This document shows, piece by piece, positions 35,425 through 44,800 of a stretch of 64,000 nt of DNA. This DNA comes from Acetobacteraceae bacterium (GTDB lineage: Bacteria > Pseudomonadota > Alphaproteobacteria > Acetobacterales > Acetobacteraceae), in NCBI GenBank assembly GCA_021732665.1, contig JAKFUL010000004.1:1-64000 (forward strand), given 5' to 3'. A model generated the notes under the pieces. The model ran no database searches. It was not told where the DNA came from and was given only the letters and a program-made list of their open reading frames with translations. A program made the position numbers and the translations under genes. Numbering within the stretch: the stretch's first letter is position 1; every line of letters starts with the position of its first letter.

Positions 35425-36561
35425 TCACTCCGTGGTCCGGGGCGTACGCAGGGATGCCAGGATTTCGTCATTGTGCTGGCCCGGGCTGGGCAGGTCGTGC
35501 CGCAGCCCCAGCCGTCCTTCGCCGAACTGCATGGGCAGCGCCGGCACGTGGGTGGTGCGCCCATCGGGCAGCGTCACCGGCAGCAACCCGCCCGAGGCCA
35601 GCAGATGCGGGTCCTCGAACAAATCCCAGGGCCTGTTGATGCGGGCGAAGGGCAGGCCGGCGGGTTCGCACAGCGCCTCGATCTCGGCGACGCTGAGACG
35701 GCCGAGGATGGATTGCACGAGCGGGATGAGGGTGTCGCGGGCCGCGCTGCGCAGGTTGTTGGTGGCGTATTCCGCGCCGAGCAGAACCGGCTCGGCCAGC
35801 GCGCGGCAGAAAATCTCCCATTGCCGGTCGGTCACCACGCCGACGAAAATCTGCACGCCGTCGCTGCCGGTGAAGACGTCATACACCCCCCAGGCACGGC
35901 GCCCCGCCGGCATCGGCTCGGGTGCCACGCCGGTGATGGCCTGTTGCAGCATGGCGGTGGAGACGAGGAAGGCCGCGTTCTCGAACAGCGAGGCGGCGAG
36001 CACCTGGCCCTGCCCCGTGGCCTCGCGCTCGCGAAGTGCCGCCAGGATGGCGATGGCGCCGAACATGCCGCCCATCATGTCGTTCACCGGCGCACCGGCG
36101 CGCAGCGGCCGCCCCGGCGGGCCGGTCATATAGGCCAGGCCCGACATCATCTGCACCACCTCGTCGAGTGCGGTGCGGTGCTCATAAGGGCCGGAGAGGA
36201 AACCCTTGAGCGAAAGGCAGATCAGGCGCGGGTTTCTCGCGCGCAGGGTGTCGAAGCCCAGGCCCCTCTCGGCCAATGCGCCGGGCCGAAAGTTCTCCAG
36301 CACGACATCGGCGGTGTCGATCAGGCGCAGCAGCGTCTCCACATCGGCAGGGTCCGATGTGTCGAGCATCACCGATTTCTTGTTGCGGCTCAGCGCCGCG
36401 AAGAAGCCGGTGCCGGAGGATTTGAGATGGCGGGTGCGATCGCCCCCGGGCGGCTCCACCTTGATCACCTCGGCACCCAGATCGGCCAGGATCAGGCCAC
36501 AGCTCGGCCCCATCACCATATGCGAGAATTCGACGACCCGCACGCCGTCCAGCGGCAACAT
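35425..36561 (-). CDS. CaiB/BaiF family CoA-transferase
   Basis: A 378-residue class III CoA-transferase moving CoA between carboxylates. N-terminal VRVVEFSHMVMGPSCGLILA, LGAEVIKVEPPGGDRTR, SRNKKSVMLDTSDPADVETL and VVLENFRPGALAERGLG are standard; the catalytic Asp is in RTALDEVVQMMSGLAYMTG. The gene starts at ATG 36561 sharing bases with the lyase stop (TGATG), with a GTG one codon earlier. Paired with an HMG-CoA-lyase homologue, it probably activates a branched hydroxyacid for cleavage. Confidence 0.9.
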   Translation of the reverse strand: MLPLDGVRVVEFSHMVMGPSCGLILADLGAEVIKVEPPGGDRTRHLKSSGTGFFAALSRNKKSVMLDTSDPADVETLLRLIDTADVVLENFRPGALAERGLGFDTLRARNPRLICLSLKGFLSGPYEHRTALDEVVQMMSGLAYMTGPPGRPLRAGAPVNDMMGGMFGAIAILAALREREATGQGQVLAASLFENAAFLVSTAMLQQAITGVAPEPMPAGRRAWGVYDVFTGSDGVQIFVGVVTDRQWEIFCRALAEPVLLGAEYATNNLRSAARDTLIPLVQSILGRLSVAEIEALCEPAGLPFARINRPWDLFEDPHLLASGGLLPVTLPDGRTTHVPALPMQFGEGRLGLRHDLPSPGQHNDEILASLRTPRTTE

Positions 36562-37517
36562 CACGCCGCGCGCCGGAAGGCGGCCAGCCCGCCGCTGCGC
36601 AGCAGGTTCGACGGCAGGCGGTGCCCCACGATGTGCTCGGCCAGCTTGGCGGCCTCGATCAGCGCGTCGAGATCGATGCCGGTCGCGACACCCATTTCCT
36701 CGCAGAGGAAAACCAGCTCCTCGGTCGCAATATTGCCCGGCGCGCCCGGGTGGCCGGCGAAGGGGCAGCCGCCCAGGCCGGCCACGGCGGCATCGAAATG
36801 CGCCACACCCAGGCGCAGCCCGGCCGCCGCGCAGGCGATGCCCAGGCCGCGGGTGTCATGCAGATGCAGCGAGATTCTTTGCGCCGGATAGGCCTCGCGC
36901 ACCGCCCCCACCAGGCGTTCGATCAGCACGGGATTGGCCCAGCCCATGCTGTCGGCCAGGGAGATTTTTTCGATGTCACAGCCGCATTCGGCCGCGATCG
37001 CCATGGCGTCGCGCAGCGCCGCCATCGCCTGCGAAGCCGGCACCGCGCCGGAATAGTTGCAGCCGAAGGCGGCCTGAAGCGATACCCGCGTCATCGGCAC
37101 GCCGGCGGCCAGATGCGAGGCCACATGCCGGCGCTGCGCCTCCACCTGCTCGGCATGCGAGCGGTTGAGGTTCTTGCGGGTGAACGCCTCCGAGCCGGTG
37201 ACGGTGATCGAGCCGTGCACCGAAAGCCGGTCGGCGAAGGCCTGCACGCGGGAGAGCCCCGCCGCGTTGAACCAGAGTGCGGTGTATTCCACCCCCGCGC
37301 GGGGCGAAAAACCGGCCACGACCTGCTCGGCATCGGCCCAGCCCGGCACGATCTTCGGGTTGACGAAGCTTGCGACCTGGATGCGCTTCACCCCCGTCGC
37401 CGAGAGCGCGTCGATCAGCGCGATCTTGTCGGCGGTCGGGATCGGGCCGGGCTCGATCTGAAAACCCTCGCGCGGGCCTTCCTCGGTGATGTCGACGCGT
37501 GTCGGCAGGTCGGTCAT
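36561..37517 (-). CDS. HMG-CoA lyase-like protein
   Basis: A 318-residue TIM-barrel lyase of the hydroxymethylglutaryl-CoA lyase family, which cleaves 3-hydroxy-3-methyl acyl-CoAs to a ketoacid or acetoacetate plus acetyl-CoA. Metal ligands appear in ISLHLHDTRGLG, and the catalytic Cys in GLGGCPFAGHPGAPGN. The usual PRDGLQ motif is altered to GPREGFQ, with Glu for Asp, which suggests a related substrate such as a citramalyl-type CoA rather than HMG-CoA itself (inference). It is first in an operon with CaiB-type and Bug genes. Confidence 0.85.
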   Translation of the reverse strand: MTDLPTRVDITEEGPREGFQIEPGPIPTADKIALIDALSATGVKRIQVASFVNPKIVPGWADAEQVVAGFSPRAGVEYTALWFNAAGLSRVQAFADRLSVHGSITVTGSEAFTRKNLNRSHAEQVEAQRRHVASHLAAGVPMTRVSLQAAFGCNYSGAVPASQAMAALRDAMAIAAECGCDIEKISLADSMGWANPVLIERLVGAVREAYPAQRISLHLHDTRGLGIACAAAGLRLGVAHFDAAVAGLGGCPFAGHPGAPGNIATEELVFLCEEMGVATGIDLDALIEAAKLAEHIVGHRLPSNLLRSGGLAAFRRAA

Positions 37518-37528
37518 GGCGCTTTCTC

Positions 37529-38500
37529 CTATTGCGGCTGCACGCCGGCCTCGCGCAGCACGTGCGCCCAGCGGGTCATTTCGGCGGTGACGTATTGCCC
37601 GGCCTCGGGCACGGAATTGGCCAGCACGCGCTCGGCGCCCATCTCGATGAGGCGCGCGCGCAGCGGGCCGTCACCCAGGACCGCCGCGATTTCGCGCTGC
37701 AGCCGCTCCAGAACCAAGGGCGGCGTGCGGGCGGGTGCGAGAACCACCTGCCAGACCGAGAAGGTGGCGGCGGGGAAGCCGGCCTCGGCGATGGTGGGAA
37801 GATCGGGCATCACCGGGCTGCGGGCGGGGCCGGAGACGACCAGCGCCCGGGCCTGCCCCGCCAGCGCCACCGGAAAAGCCGAAGGCCCGGCGTCGTAGAG
37901 CATGTCCAGCCGGCCCGCCAGCAGGTCCTGATAGGCCGGCGCCGAGCCGCGATAGGAGACCTCCGTCATCCTGATGCCGGCGGCCTGCAGGAAGAGCAGG
38001 CTGACCAGCTGCAACGCCCCCCCTGCCCCGGCCGAGGCGTAGGACAACCCCTCCGGCCGCGCCCTGGCGCGCGCGACGAAATCGGCCAGGCCGCGGTCCG
38101 GCGAGGCGGCGGGCACCAGCAGCACCATCGGGCTTTCGGCGATGATGGTGACGGGGGTCAGGTCGGTCGCCGGGTCGTAATCCAGCCGGGCATAGAGCGC
38201 GCGATTCACCGCGTGCCCGGTGTTGGTGAAGAGCAGCGTATGGCCATCGGGCACGGCGCGGGCCACCGAGGCGGCGCCGATATTGCCGCCCGCGCCGGTG
38301 CGGTTCTCCACCACCACCCGCTGGCCCAGGCGCGGCGAGAGCGCATCGGCCAGCAGCCGGGCGATCACATCGGTCGGCCCGCCGGCGGCATAGGGCATGA
38401 CCATGCGGATGGGCTGGCTGGGCCATTCGCCCTGCGCCCGGGCGAGGGGCGGGGCCAGGGATGGCAGGGACAAGGCCAGCATGGCGCGGCGTGACGGCAT
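37529..38500 (-). CDS. Bug/TctC-family binding protein next to an IclR regulator
   Basis: A 323-residue receptor with signal MPSRRAMLALSLPSLAPPLA, MVMPYAAGGPTDVIARLLAD, VVVENRTGAGGNIG and VSYRGSAPAYQDLLAG. It lies 11 bases upstream of the HMG-CoA-lyase-like gene on the same strand and is probably the first gene of that operon, which would then contain two Bug receptors. It is divergent from an IclR regulator, with a strong palindrome between them. Confidence 0.88.
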   Translation of the reverse strand: MPSRRAMLALSLPSLAPPLARAQGEWPSQPIRMVMPYAAGGPTDVIARLLADALSPRLGQRVVVENRTGAGGNIGAASVARAVPDGHTLLFTNTGHAVNRALYARLDYDPATDLTPVTIIAESPMVLLVPAASPDRGLADFVARARARPEGLSYASAGAGGALQLVSLLFLQAAGIRMTEVSYRGSAPAYQDLLAGRLDMLYDAGPSAFPVALAGQARALVVSGPARSPVMPDLPTIAEAGFPAATFSVWQVVLAPARTPPLVLERLQREIAAVLGDGPLRARLIEMGAERVLANSVPEAGQYVTAEMTRWAHVLREAGVQPQ

Positions 38501-38513
38501 CGGACGTTCCTGT

Positions 38514-38552
38514 TTTTCTGTTTGACAGAAAATAATTTTGACTGTCAGAAAT
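38514..38552. promoter_or_regulatory. Palindromic operator region between Bug operon and iclR-type gene
   Basis: TTTTCTG (38514-38520) and CAGAAAA (38526-38532) form a perfect inverted repeat with a five-base centre. A second, imperfect copy follows (TTTTGAC then GTCAGAAA, 38536-38551). The region is strikingly AT-rich for this DNA. Size and position fit the binding site of the IclR-family regulator encoded alongside; it would control both directions. Confidence 0.6.
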
Positions 38553-38588
38553 ATACCGAGGCCGAGGACCGGACGTCAACGAATTCCC

Positions 38589-39302
38589 ATGCAGCACCGC
38601 CGCGGCCGCCCCCGCTCCGAAAACCCGCCCGAACAGCGCGTCGAAGCCGTGGAACGCGCGCTCACCATCCTCGAAGCCTTCGCCGATGGCGCGCGGCGGC
38701 TCAGCCTGGCCGAGATCGCCGTCCGCACCGGCCTCTACCCCAGCACCATCCTGCGGCTGGCGGCCTCACTGGAACGCTTCGGCCATGTCCGGCGCGGGGC
38801 GGATGGGATGTTCAGCCTTGGCCCCAGCAGCCTGCGTCTGGGCATGCTCTACCGCGCCGGGTTCGACCTGGCGGAACATGTGCGCCCTGCCCTGGCCCGC
38901 CTCGTCGCCGCCAGCGAGGAGACGGCGGCCTTCTACATCCGCGAGGGCAACAGCCGCATCTGCCTGTTCCGTCACCACCCCGCCCGCCTGATCCGCCACC
39001 ATATCGAGGAAGGCACCGCGCTGCCGCTGGAACTCGGCGCCAGCGGCCACATCCTGCGCGGCTTCACCGGCGAGACCGACCCGCGCGCCCTGGCCGCGGC
39101 ACAGGAACACCTCGCCACCTCGCTCGGCGAACGCGACCCCGAGATCGCGGCCATCGCCGCGCCGGTGCTGACGCCGCAAGGCCGGTTCCTCGGCGCGCTG
39201 GGCGTGACCGGGCCGATCCACCGCTTCACGGCAGCGCACCGGGCGCGCATCGTGGAAATGCTGCGCGGCGAGGCTGGGGTTGTGGGGCGTGGTGTTGGGT
39301 AG
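38589..39302 (+). CDS. IclR-family transcriptional regulator
   Basis: A 237-residue regulator. The N-terminal winged HTH reads SLAEIAVRTGLYPSTILRLA and is followed by the IclR effector domain (FYIREGNSRICLFRHHP, LELGASGHILRGF and PQGRFLGALGVTGP). I use the ATG at 38589 (MQHRRGRPR); an in-frame ATG at 38538 lies within the palindromic operator. It most likely regulates the divergent Bug, lyase and CoA-transferase operon in response to its substrate. Confidence 0.9.
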   Translation: MQHRRGRPRSENPPEQRVEAVERALTILEAFADGARRLSLAEIAVRTGLYPSTILRLAASLERFGHVRRGADGMFSLGPSSLRLGMLYRAGFDLAEHVRPALARLVAASEETAAFYIREGNSRICLFRHHPARLIRHHIEEGTALPLELGASGHILRGFTGETDPRALAAAQEHLATSLGERDPEIAAIAAPVLTPQGRFLGALGVTGPIHRFTAAHRARIVEMLRGEAGVVGRGVG

Positions 39303-39314
39303 GTGGTCGCTGGT

Positions 39315-39365
39315 GGGGGCTTGGCCCCCTCCAGACCTCCCGCACCAGGTGCCAGGGGCACCTGG
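39315..39365. repeat. GC-rich double-hairpin intergenic repeat, copy 1
   Basis: Two stem-loops in tandem. GGGGGC/GCCCCC (39315-39329) has a three-base loop; CCAGGTGCC/GGCACCTGG (39345-39365) has a nine-pair stem and a three-base loop. A related element in inverted orientation lies at 45518-45575, sharing the stem architecture and the joining text (GACCT before and CCTGGACCGC after). It sits between convergent genes, so it may double as a bidirectional terminator. Confidence 0.6.
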
Positions 39366-39392
39366 ACCGCCGTTGGGTTTTGGGCCCTAGCG

Positions 39393-40676
39393 CTACTCCG
39401 CCGCCAGGGGCAGCGGCTCGCGCTTGAAGGCGCGGCGCGGGTCCTTCCACAGCCGGCCATCGGTCATCACCATGGCCAGGTTCTCCTGGTGCTCCAGCAG
39501 CGACACATCGGCCAGCACATCGCCGCGCACCAGCAGCAGATCGGCCAGGAAGCCCTCGCGGACCTGGCCGAGCTCATCCTTCATGCCCATCAGGTCGGCG
39601 CCCACGCGCGTCGCGCATTGCAGCGCCTCGTTCGGGGAATAGCCGAAGAAACGCACGAAATGGCTGATGTCCCGCGCATTCTGGCCCTGCGGCGTGAAGG
39701 CAAAACCGTAATCGCCGCCGATCACCACGCGGATGCCCCGCTTGCGCATCTGGTGATAGGTCTCGCAGCTCACATCGAAGGCGCGGTCGAAGCCGCGCTC
39801 GGTGATGAAGGATTTCGGGATGCCGGCTTTCTCGTGCTCATGGACCAGGTTGTAGAGGATGCCGAAAGCCGGGCCGACGAAGTGCCTGTGCTTGTTGCGC
39901 TCGAGCATGTCCAGCGCCTCCTCGTCGGACTGGTCGCAATGGTAGATGCAATCCACCCCCGCCTCGACGCAGCGCTTCACGCTCTCGGAGGAGCGGGAAT
40001 GCGCCACCAGCATCTTGCCATATTCGTGGCCGACCTCGACCGCCATGGCGATCTCGGCGCGCGACATCGGCGTGATCGCGGCCTTGGCGTGGCTGACGAA
40101 ATCATCGCCGGAGACGTTGATCTTGAGGTTGTCCACGCCCTCGCGCATGCACAGCCGCGCCACCTTGCGCATCTCCTCCGGCCCATCGGCGATCATCGCG
40201 AAGCTCTCGCGGTAGATATGCGCCCGGCGTTCATCGCCCAGGCCCGCGGTGGTCGTGATCTCAGGGCTGGCGGCGCGCATGCGGGGGCCGATGAAATCGC
40301 CGGCATTGATCGCGTTGCGCGTCACCACGCCCAGCCGCAGCTTGGCCGAGGCCGCCTCGAACAAGCTCGTAAAGCCATGGTCGAGCATCAGCCGGGTGTT
40401 CTTGATGGTGAGGATCAAATGCTCCTCGGGCGGGATGTCGCCCAGCTCGGCCGGCTGCGCCACGCCGGTGAAGGTGGGGTGGCTGTGGCCCTCGACCAGG
40501 CCGGGCATCAAGGTCATGCCGGTGGCGTCGATGATGTCGGCGCCGATGGCGTCCAGCGTGCCGAGATCTGTCGCCACGGCGCGGATTCGTCTGCCCTCGA
40601 TAAGCACATCGGCCGGATAGGGCGCGGCGCCGCTGGCATCGAAGACATGGGCGTTGCGGATGAGTGTTCTGGACAT
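39393..40676 (-). CDS. Amidohydrolase family protein (imidazolonepropionase-like)
   Basis: A 427-residue metal-dependent hydrolase. It has the HxH metal motif in PGLVEGHSHPTFTG, a likely bridging lysine in DNLKINVSGDD, histidines in MLVAHSRSS and CIYHCDQSDEEAL, and the late Asp in VVIGGDYGFAF. Strand and loop order match the imidazolonepropionase-like subgroup, whose members cleave varied cyclic amides or dipeptides. There is no signal peptide. Substrate is not indicated; an adjacent Bug gene upstream on the same strand may supply it. Confidence 0.88.
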   Translation of the reverse strand: MSRTLIRNAHVFDASGAAPYPADVLIEGRRIRAVATDLGTLDAIGADIIDATGMTLMPGLVEGHSHPTFTGVAQPAELGDIPPEEHLILTIKNTRLMLDHGFTSLFEAASAKLRLGVVTRNAINAGDFIGPRMRAASPEITTTAGLGDERRAHIYRESFAMIADGPEEMRKVARLCMREGVDNLKINVSGDDFVSHAKAAITPMSRAEIAMAVEVGHEYGKMLVAHSRSSESVKRCVEAGVDCIYHCDQSDEEALDMLERNKHRHFVGPAFGILYNLVHEHEKAGIPKSFITERGFDRAFDVSCETYHQMRKRGIRVVIGGDYGFAFTPQGQNARDISHFVRFFGYSPNEALQCATRVGADLMGMKDELGQVREGFLADLLLVRGDVLADVSLLEHQENLAMVMTDGRLWKDPRRAFKREPLPLAAE

Positions 40677-40815
40677 GGTCTCGCTCCGTGGGGGCGCGCT
40701 CTGCTCGGCGCATGCCTCAGTATGTCCAAAACTTCATGTGCGGATCAATCAGAAAAGCCGCCTGGGCGGGGACACCATCTCTGGCGAAGGCGTGGCAAAG
40801 GGTCCGCGCCCCCTC

Positions 40816-41781
40816 TCAGCCCGCGGCGAAGCGGCCGATGCGGATCGCGCGCGCCACGCGTTCATGCTCGGCCAGGCTCTCGGCCATCATCGCCCGCATC
40901 TCCGCCGGCCCCATGCGCTGCGGCACGATGGCCAGGTTGCGCATGGCGGCCAGGAAGGCCTCGTTGCGGCTGGCCTCCAGCAGCGCCTCGCTCCAGCGCG
41001 CGGTCACCGCCTCGGGCAGGCCCCTGGGCCCGCCCATGCCCATCCAGGGGCGCGAGGCCCAGGCATAGCCGAGTTCGGGCATGGTCGGCACGGCGGGGAA
41101 TTCCTCGCTCTTGTCGGCATTGAGCAGGGATAACAGCCGCAAGCTGCCGTCGCGGACCGAGGGCAGCACCTCGCCCGCCACCACCGCGCACATCACATGC
41201 CCGCCCAGCAGCGCGGTCGCCGCCGGCGCGCCGCCGGTGAAGGGCACGAAGGTGACCTCGACACCCTCCTCGGCGGCCAGCCTGGCCATGTTCAGGTGGC
41301 TGTTGGCGCCAATGCCCGAGACGCCGATGGTCAGCCGGCCCGGCTCGCGCCGCGCGAAGGCGATGAGGTCGCGCAACGAGGCGAAGGGCGCGTTCGCCGC
41401 CACCGTCACGAAGGTGAGGAAGGAGCCGAAGACCATCAGCGGCGTGAAATCCGCCACCGGGTCGAAGGCCAAGGTCTGCAATTGCGGCGCCACGGCGTTG
41501 GTGTTGACCGAGAGCAGCCCCAGGACCTGGCCATCCGGCCGTGCCCGCGCCAGCTCGGCCAGCATGATCGTGCCGGCGGCGCCGCCGCGGTTCACCACCG
41601 CCACGGGCTGGCCCATCATCGGCTCCACCGCGCGGGCCAGGGCGCGCTGCGTCACGTCGAAGGCGCCACCCGGGGCGAAGGGCGCGAGGAAGGTCACCGG
41701 GCGGTCCGGTGCCCAGCGCGCCTGCGCTGCCGCCAGGCTGGGCAATGCCAGGGCCATGAGGTTGCGGCGTGCAAGTTTCAT
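40816..41781 (-). CDS. Bug/TctC-family binding protein
   Basis: A 321-residue periplasmic receptor with signal MKLARRNLMALALPSLAAAQ, FLAPFAPGGAFDVTQRALAR, VAVVNRGGAAGTIMLAELAR and VTFVPFTGGAPAATALLGG. The ATG at 41781 has GGGAGCC upstream. It diverges from the hydantoinase/oxoprolinase gene 62 bases away and precedes the amidohydrolase by 139 bases. Both neighbours hydrolyse cyclic amides, so a lactam or hydantoin-related ligand is conceivable but unproven. Confidence 0.87.
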   Translation of the reverse strand: MKLARRNLMALALPSLAAAQARWAPDRPVTFLAPFAPGGAFDVTQRALARAVEPMMGQPVAVVNRGGAAGTIMLAELARARPDGQVLGLLSVNTNAVAPQLQTLAFDPVADFTPLMVFGSFLTFVTVAANAPFASLRDLIAFARREPGRLTIGVSGIGANSHLNMARLAAEEGVEVTFVPFTGGAPAATALLGGHVMCAVVAGEVLPSVRDGSLRLLSLLNADKSEEFPAVPTMPELGYAWASRPWMGMGGPRGLPEAVTARWSEALLEASRNEAFLAAMRNLAIVPQRMGPAEMRAMMAESLAEHERVARAIRIGRFAAG

Positions 41782-41843
41782 GTCAGGCTCCCACCCTGTG
41801 TGCGCGGCGATCATGCCGGCATCGGCCGCGGGAAAGGAAGCCC

Positions 41844-44800
41844 ATGTTGGAAGGTCTGGTCCTGGGCATCGATATCGGTGGCACCTTCACCGACATCGTC
41901 GCCCTCGACACCACCACGCGGCGGGTGGTCTCGACCAAGGTGCTGACCACGCCGCGCGACCCGAACGAGGCGGTGGCGCAGGGCACGGAACTGCTGTTCG
42001 CGCGGCATGGCCTCGACCGCGCCCGGGTGCTGCGGGTGGTGCACGCGACCACGCTGTTCACCAATGCGCTGGTGCAACGGCAGGGCGCGCGGGTGGGTTT
42101 CATCACCACGGCCGGTTTCGCCGACACGCTGGAATTGCGGCGGGAGCGGAAATTCGAGCTCTACGACCTCGCCATCCGCATGCCCGAGCCGCTGGTGCCG
42201 GCGGAGCGCCGCCTGGAAGTGGCGGAGCGGACCGACGCGGGCGGGCATATCCTGCAAGCCGTGGCGCCCGGGGCGGTGGCGGCGGCGGCCGAGCGCCTGA
42301 TCGCCATGGGCTGCGACAGCTTGGCGCTGGGGTTCCTGAACGCCTTCATCAATCCGGCGAATGAGCAGGCGGCGCTGCGCGCCCTGGCGGCGGCCTTTCC
42401 CGACCTGCCGGTCAGCGCCTCGCACGCCGTCGCCAATGAAATCCGGGAGTTCGAGCGGTTCTCGACCACGGTCGCGAATGCCTTCATCGCTCCCCTGGCG
42501 GAGCGCTACCTCGGCGCCTTCGGCCGCTGCATCACCGAGGGATGCGGCATCACGGCGCCGGTGCTGCTGATGCTCTCCTCCGGCGGCCTCGCACCGCTGG
42601 AGGTGGCGCGGCGGCAGCCCATTTCCCTGCTGGAATCCGGCCCCGCCGCGGGGGCGCTGGCCGCCGCCTGGTTCGCCCGCCAGGCCGGGATCGAGAACCT
42701 GCTGGCGCTCGATCTCGGCGGCACCACGGCCAAGCTCTGCGTCATCGAGGGCGGCGCGCCGCTGATCGCGCGCCGCTTCGAGGCCGCGCGCGAGCGACGT
42801 TTCGTGCCGGAAAGCGGGCTGCCGCTCTGTCTCGCCAGCGTCGACCTGATCGAGATCGGCGCCGGCGGCGGCTCGATCGCGCGGCGCGACGGGCTGGGGT
42901 TGCTGAAGGTCGGGCCGCAAAGTGCGGGCTCCGAGCCCGGCCCGGTCTGCTATGGCCGCGGCGGCACCGAGCCCACGCTGACCGACGCCAACCTGGCGCT
43001 GGGCCTGCTTGACCCCGTGGGCTTCGCGGGCGGGACGATGCAGCTGGACCTGGCGGGGACGACCGCGGCGCTGGCGCGATTCGGCGACACGCTGGGGCTC
43101 GATGGCGTTCGCGCGGCGCTGGGCATCCGCGAGCTGGCCAATGAGAACATGGCCTCGGCCGCGCGGGTGCATGCCGCCGAGCGCGGCGTGGAGCCGGACC
43201 GGCTGGCCCTGGTCGTGACCGGCGGCGGCGGCCCGCTGCACGGCGCGGAGGTGGCGCGCAAGCTGGGCATCCGCACCATGCTCTGCCCGCCGGCGGCCGG
43301 CGTCGCCTCGGCCATCGGGCTGTGCCTGGCGCCGCTGCGGGTCGATCGCTCGCGCTTTCTCGGCCGGCCGCTCGCCCGCCTCACCGGGGCGGAGATCGAG
43401 GCCGGCTTCGCGGCGCTGGAGGGGGAGGCGCTGGCCTCCTCCGGCCTGCCCTTGGCGGGCGCCGCGCTCTCGCGCAGCGCCGACATGCGCTATGTCGGCC
43501 AGGGCTTCGAGATCGAGGTGCCGCTGCCGCCCGGCCCCTATGCCGGGACCGATGCCATCCTCGCCGCCTTCCGCGCCGCCTATGAGCGCGTCTTCACCCG
43601 CACCATCGACTGGGCGGAGGTCGAGCTGGTGGCGTTGCGCTGCGTGGCCACGCTGGCGCTCACCGACGCGGCTTCGCCGCTGCTGCTGGACGAACCCGTG
43701 GTCGCGGGGGGCGAAGCGCTGCGCGACATCGTGCTGGCCGGCGGTGAGGTTGTGGCGGCGCGCTGCCTGGCATGGGGCGCGCAGGCGGGCCGGATCGCCG
43801 GCCCGGCCTTGCTGGCGCAGGCCGGCTCCACCCTGGTGCTGGTGCCCGGCGATGCGGCGGAGCCGGCCGCGATGGGCATGGTGCGCCTGGCACTCGCCCA
43901 GGAGACGACGCGGGAGGGCGAATTCGATGCGGTGCGCACCGAGGTGCTGTGGCGCCGGCTGATCGGGGTAGTGGACGAGGCCTCGGCGGCGCTGGTGCGC
44001 AGCGCCTTTTCCACCGTGGTGCGCGAATCCGATGATTTCTCGGTGGTCATCACCGATGCCGCCGGCACGCTGCTGGCGCAGGGGCACAAATCCATCCCCA
44101 GCTTCATCGGCAGCCTGCCGCGCACGGTCGAGCATTTCCGCGCCGTCTTCGGCGATGATCTGGAGGATGGCGACATCCTCATCACCAACGACCCCTGGTG
44201 GGGCACCGGGCATCTGGCGGATATCTCGCTGGCCATGCCGGTCTTCCATGCCGGGCGGCTGGTGGCCTTCGCCGCCAGCACGGCGCATGCGCCGGATATC
44301 GGCGGCCGCAGCGGCGCCCAGCGCATCGCCGATGTGCATGAGGAAGGCTTCCAGATCCCGCCGCTGAAACTCGCGCGGCAGGGTGAGCTGGACCGCGCCA
44401 TCATGGCGCTGCTGGCCCGCAATGTTCGCGCGCCGGAGGAGGTGCTGGGCGACCTCTACGGCCAGATGGCGGCGCTGCATCTGGTGCGCCGGCGGCTGGC
44501 GGGTTTGCTGGCGGATTGGCGCCTGCCCGATCTCGACGCCTTCGCCCGGGCCAGCTGCGCCCGCACCGACGGCGCGGTGCGCCAGGCCCTGGCCAGCCTG
44601 CCGCATGGCTCCTGGGAGGCGGAGGAGGAGACCGATGGCATGGATGGCGTGCCGATCCGGCTCAAGGCGCGGGTGACGCTGGCGGCGGATGGGGTGACGG
44701 TGGATTACGCCGGCAGCTCGGGCCAGATCCCCGCCGCGCTCAACGTCGCCTGGTGCTACACCTTCGCCTTCACCGCCTATGCGCTGAAATGCGTGCTGGA

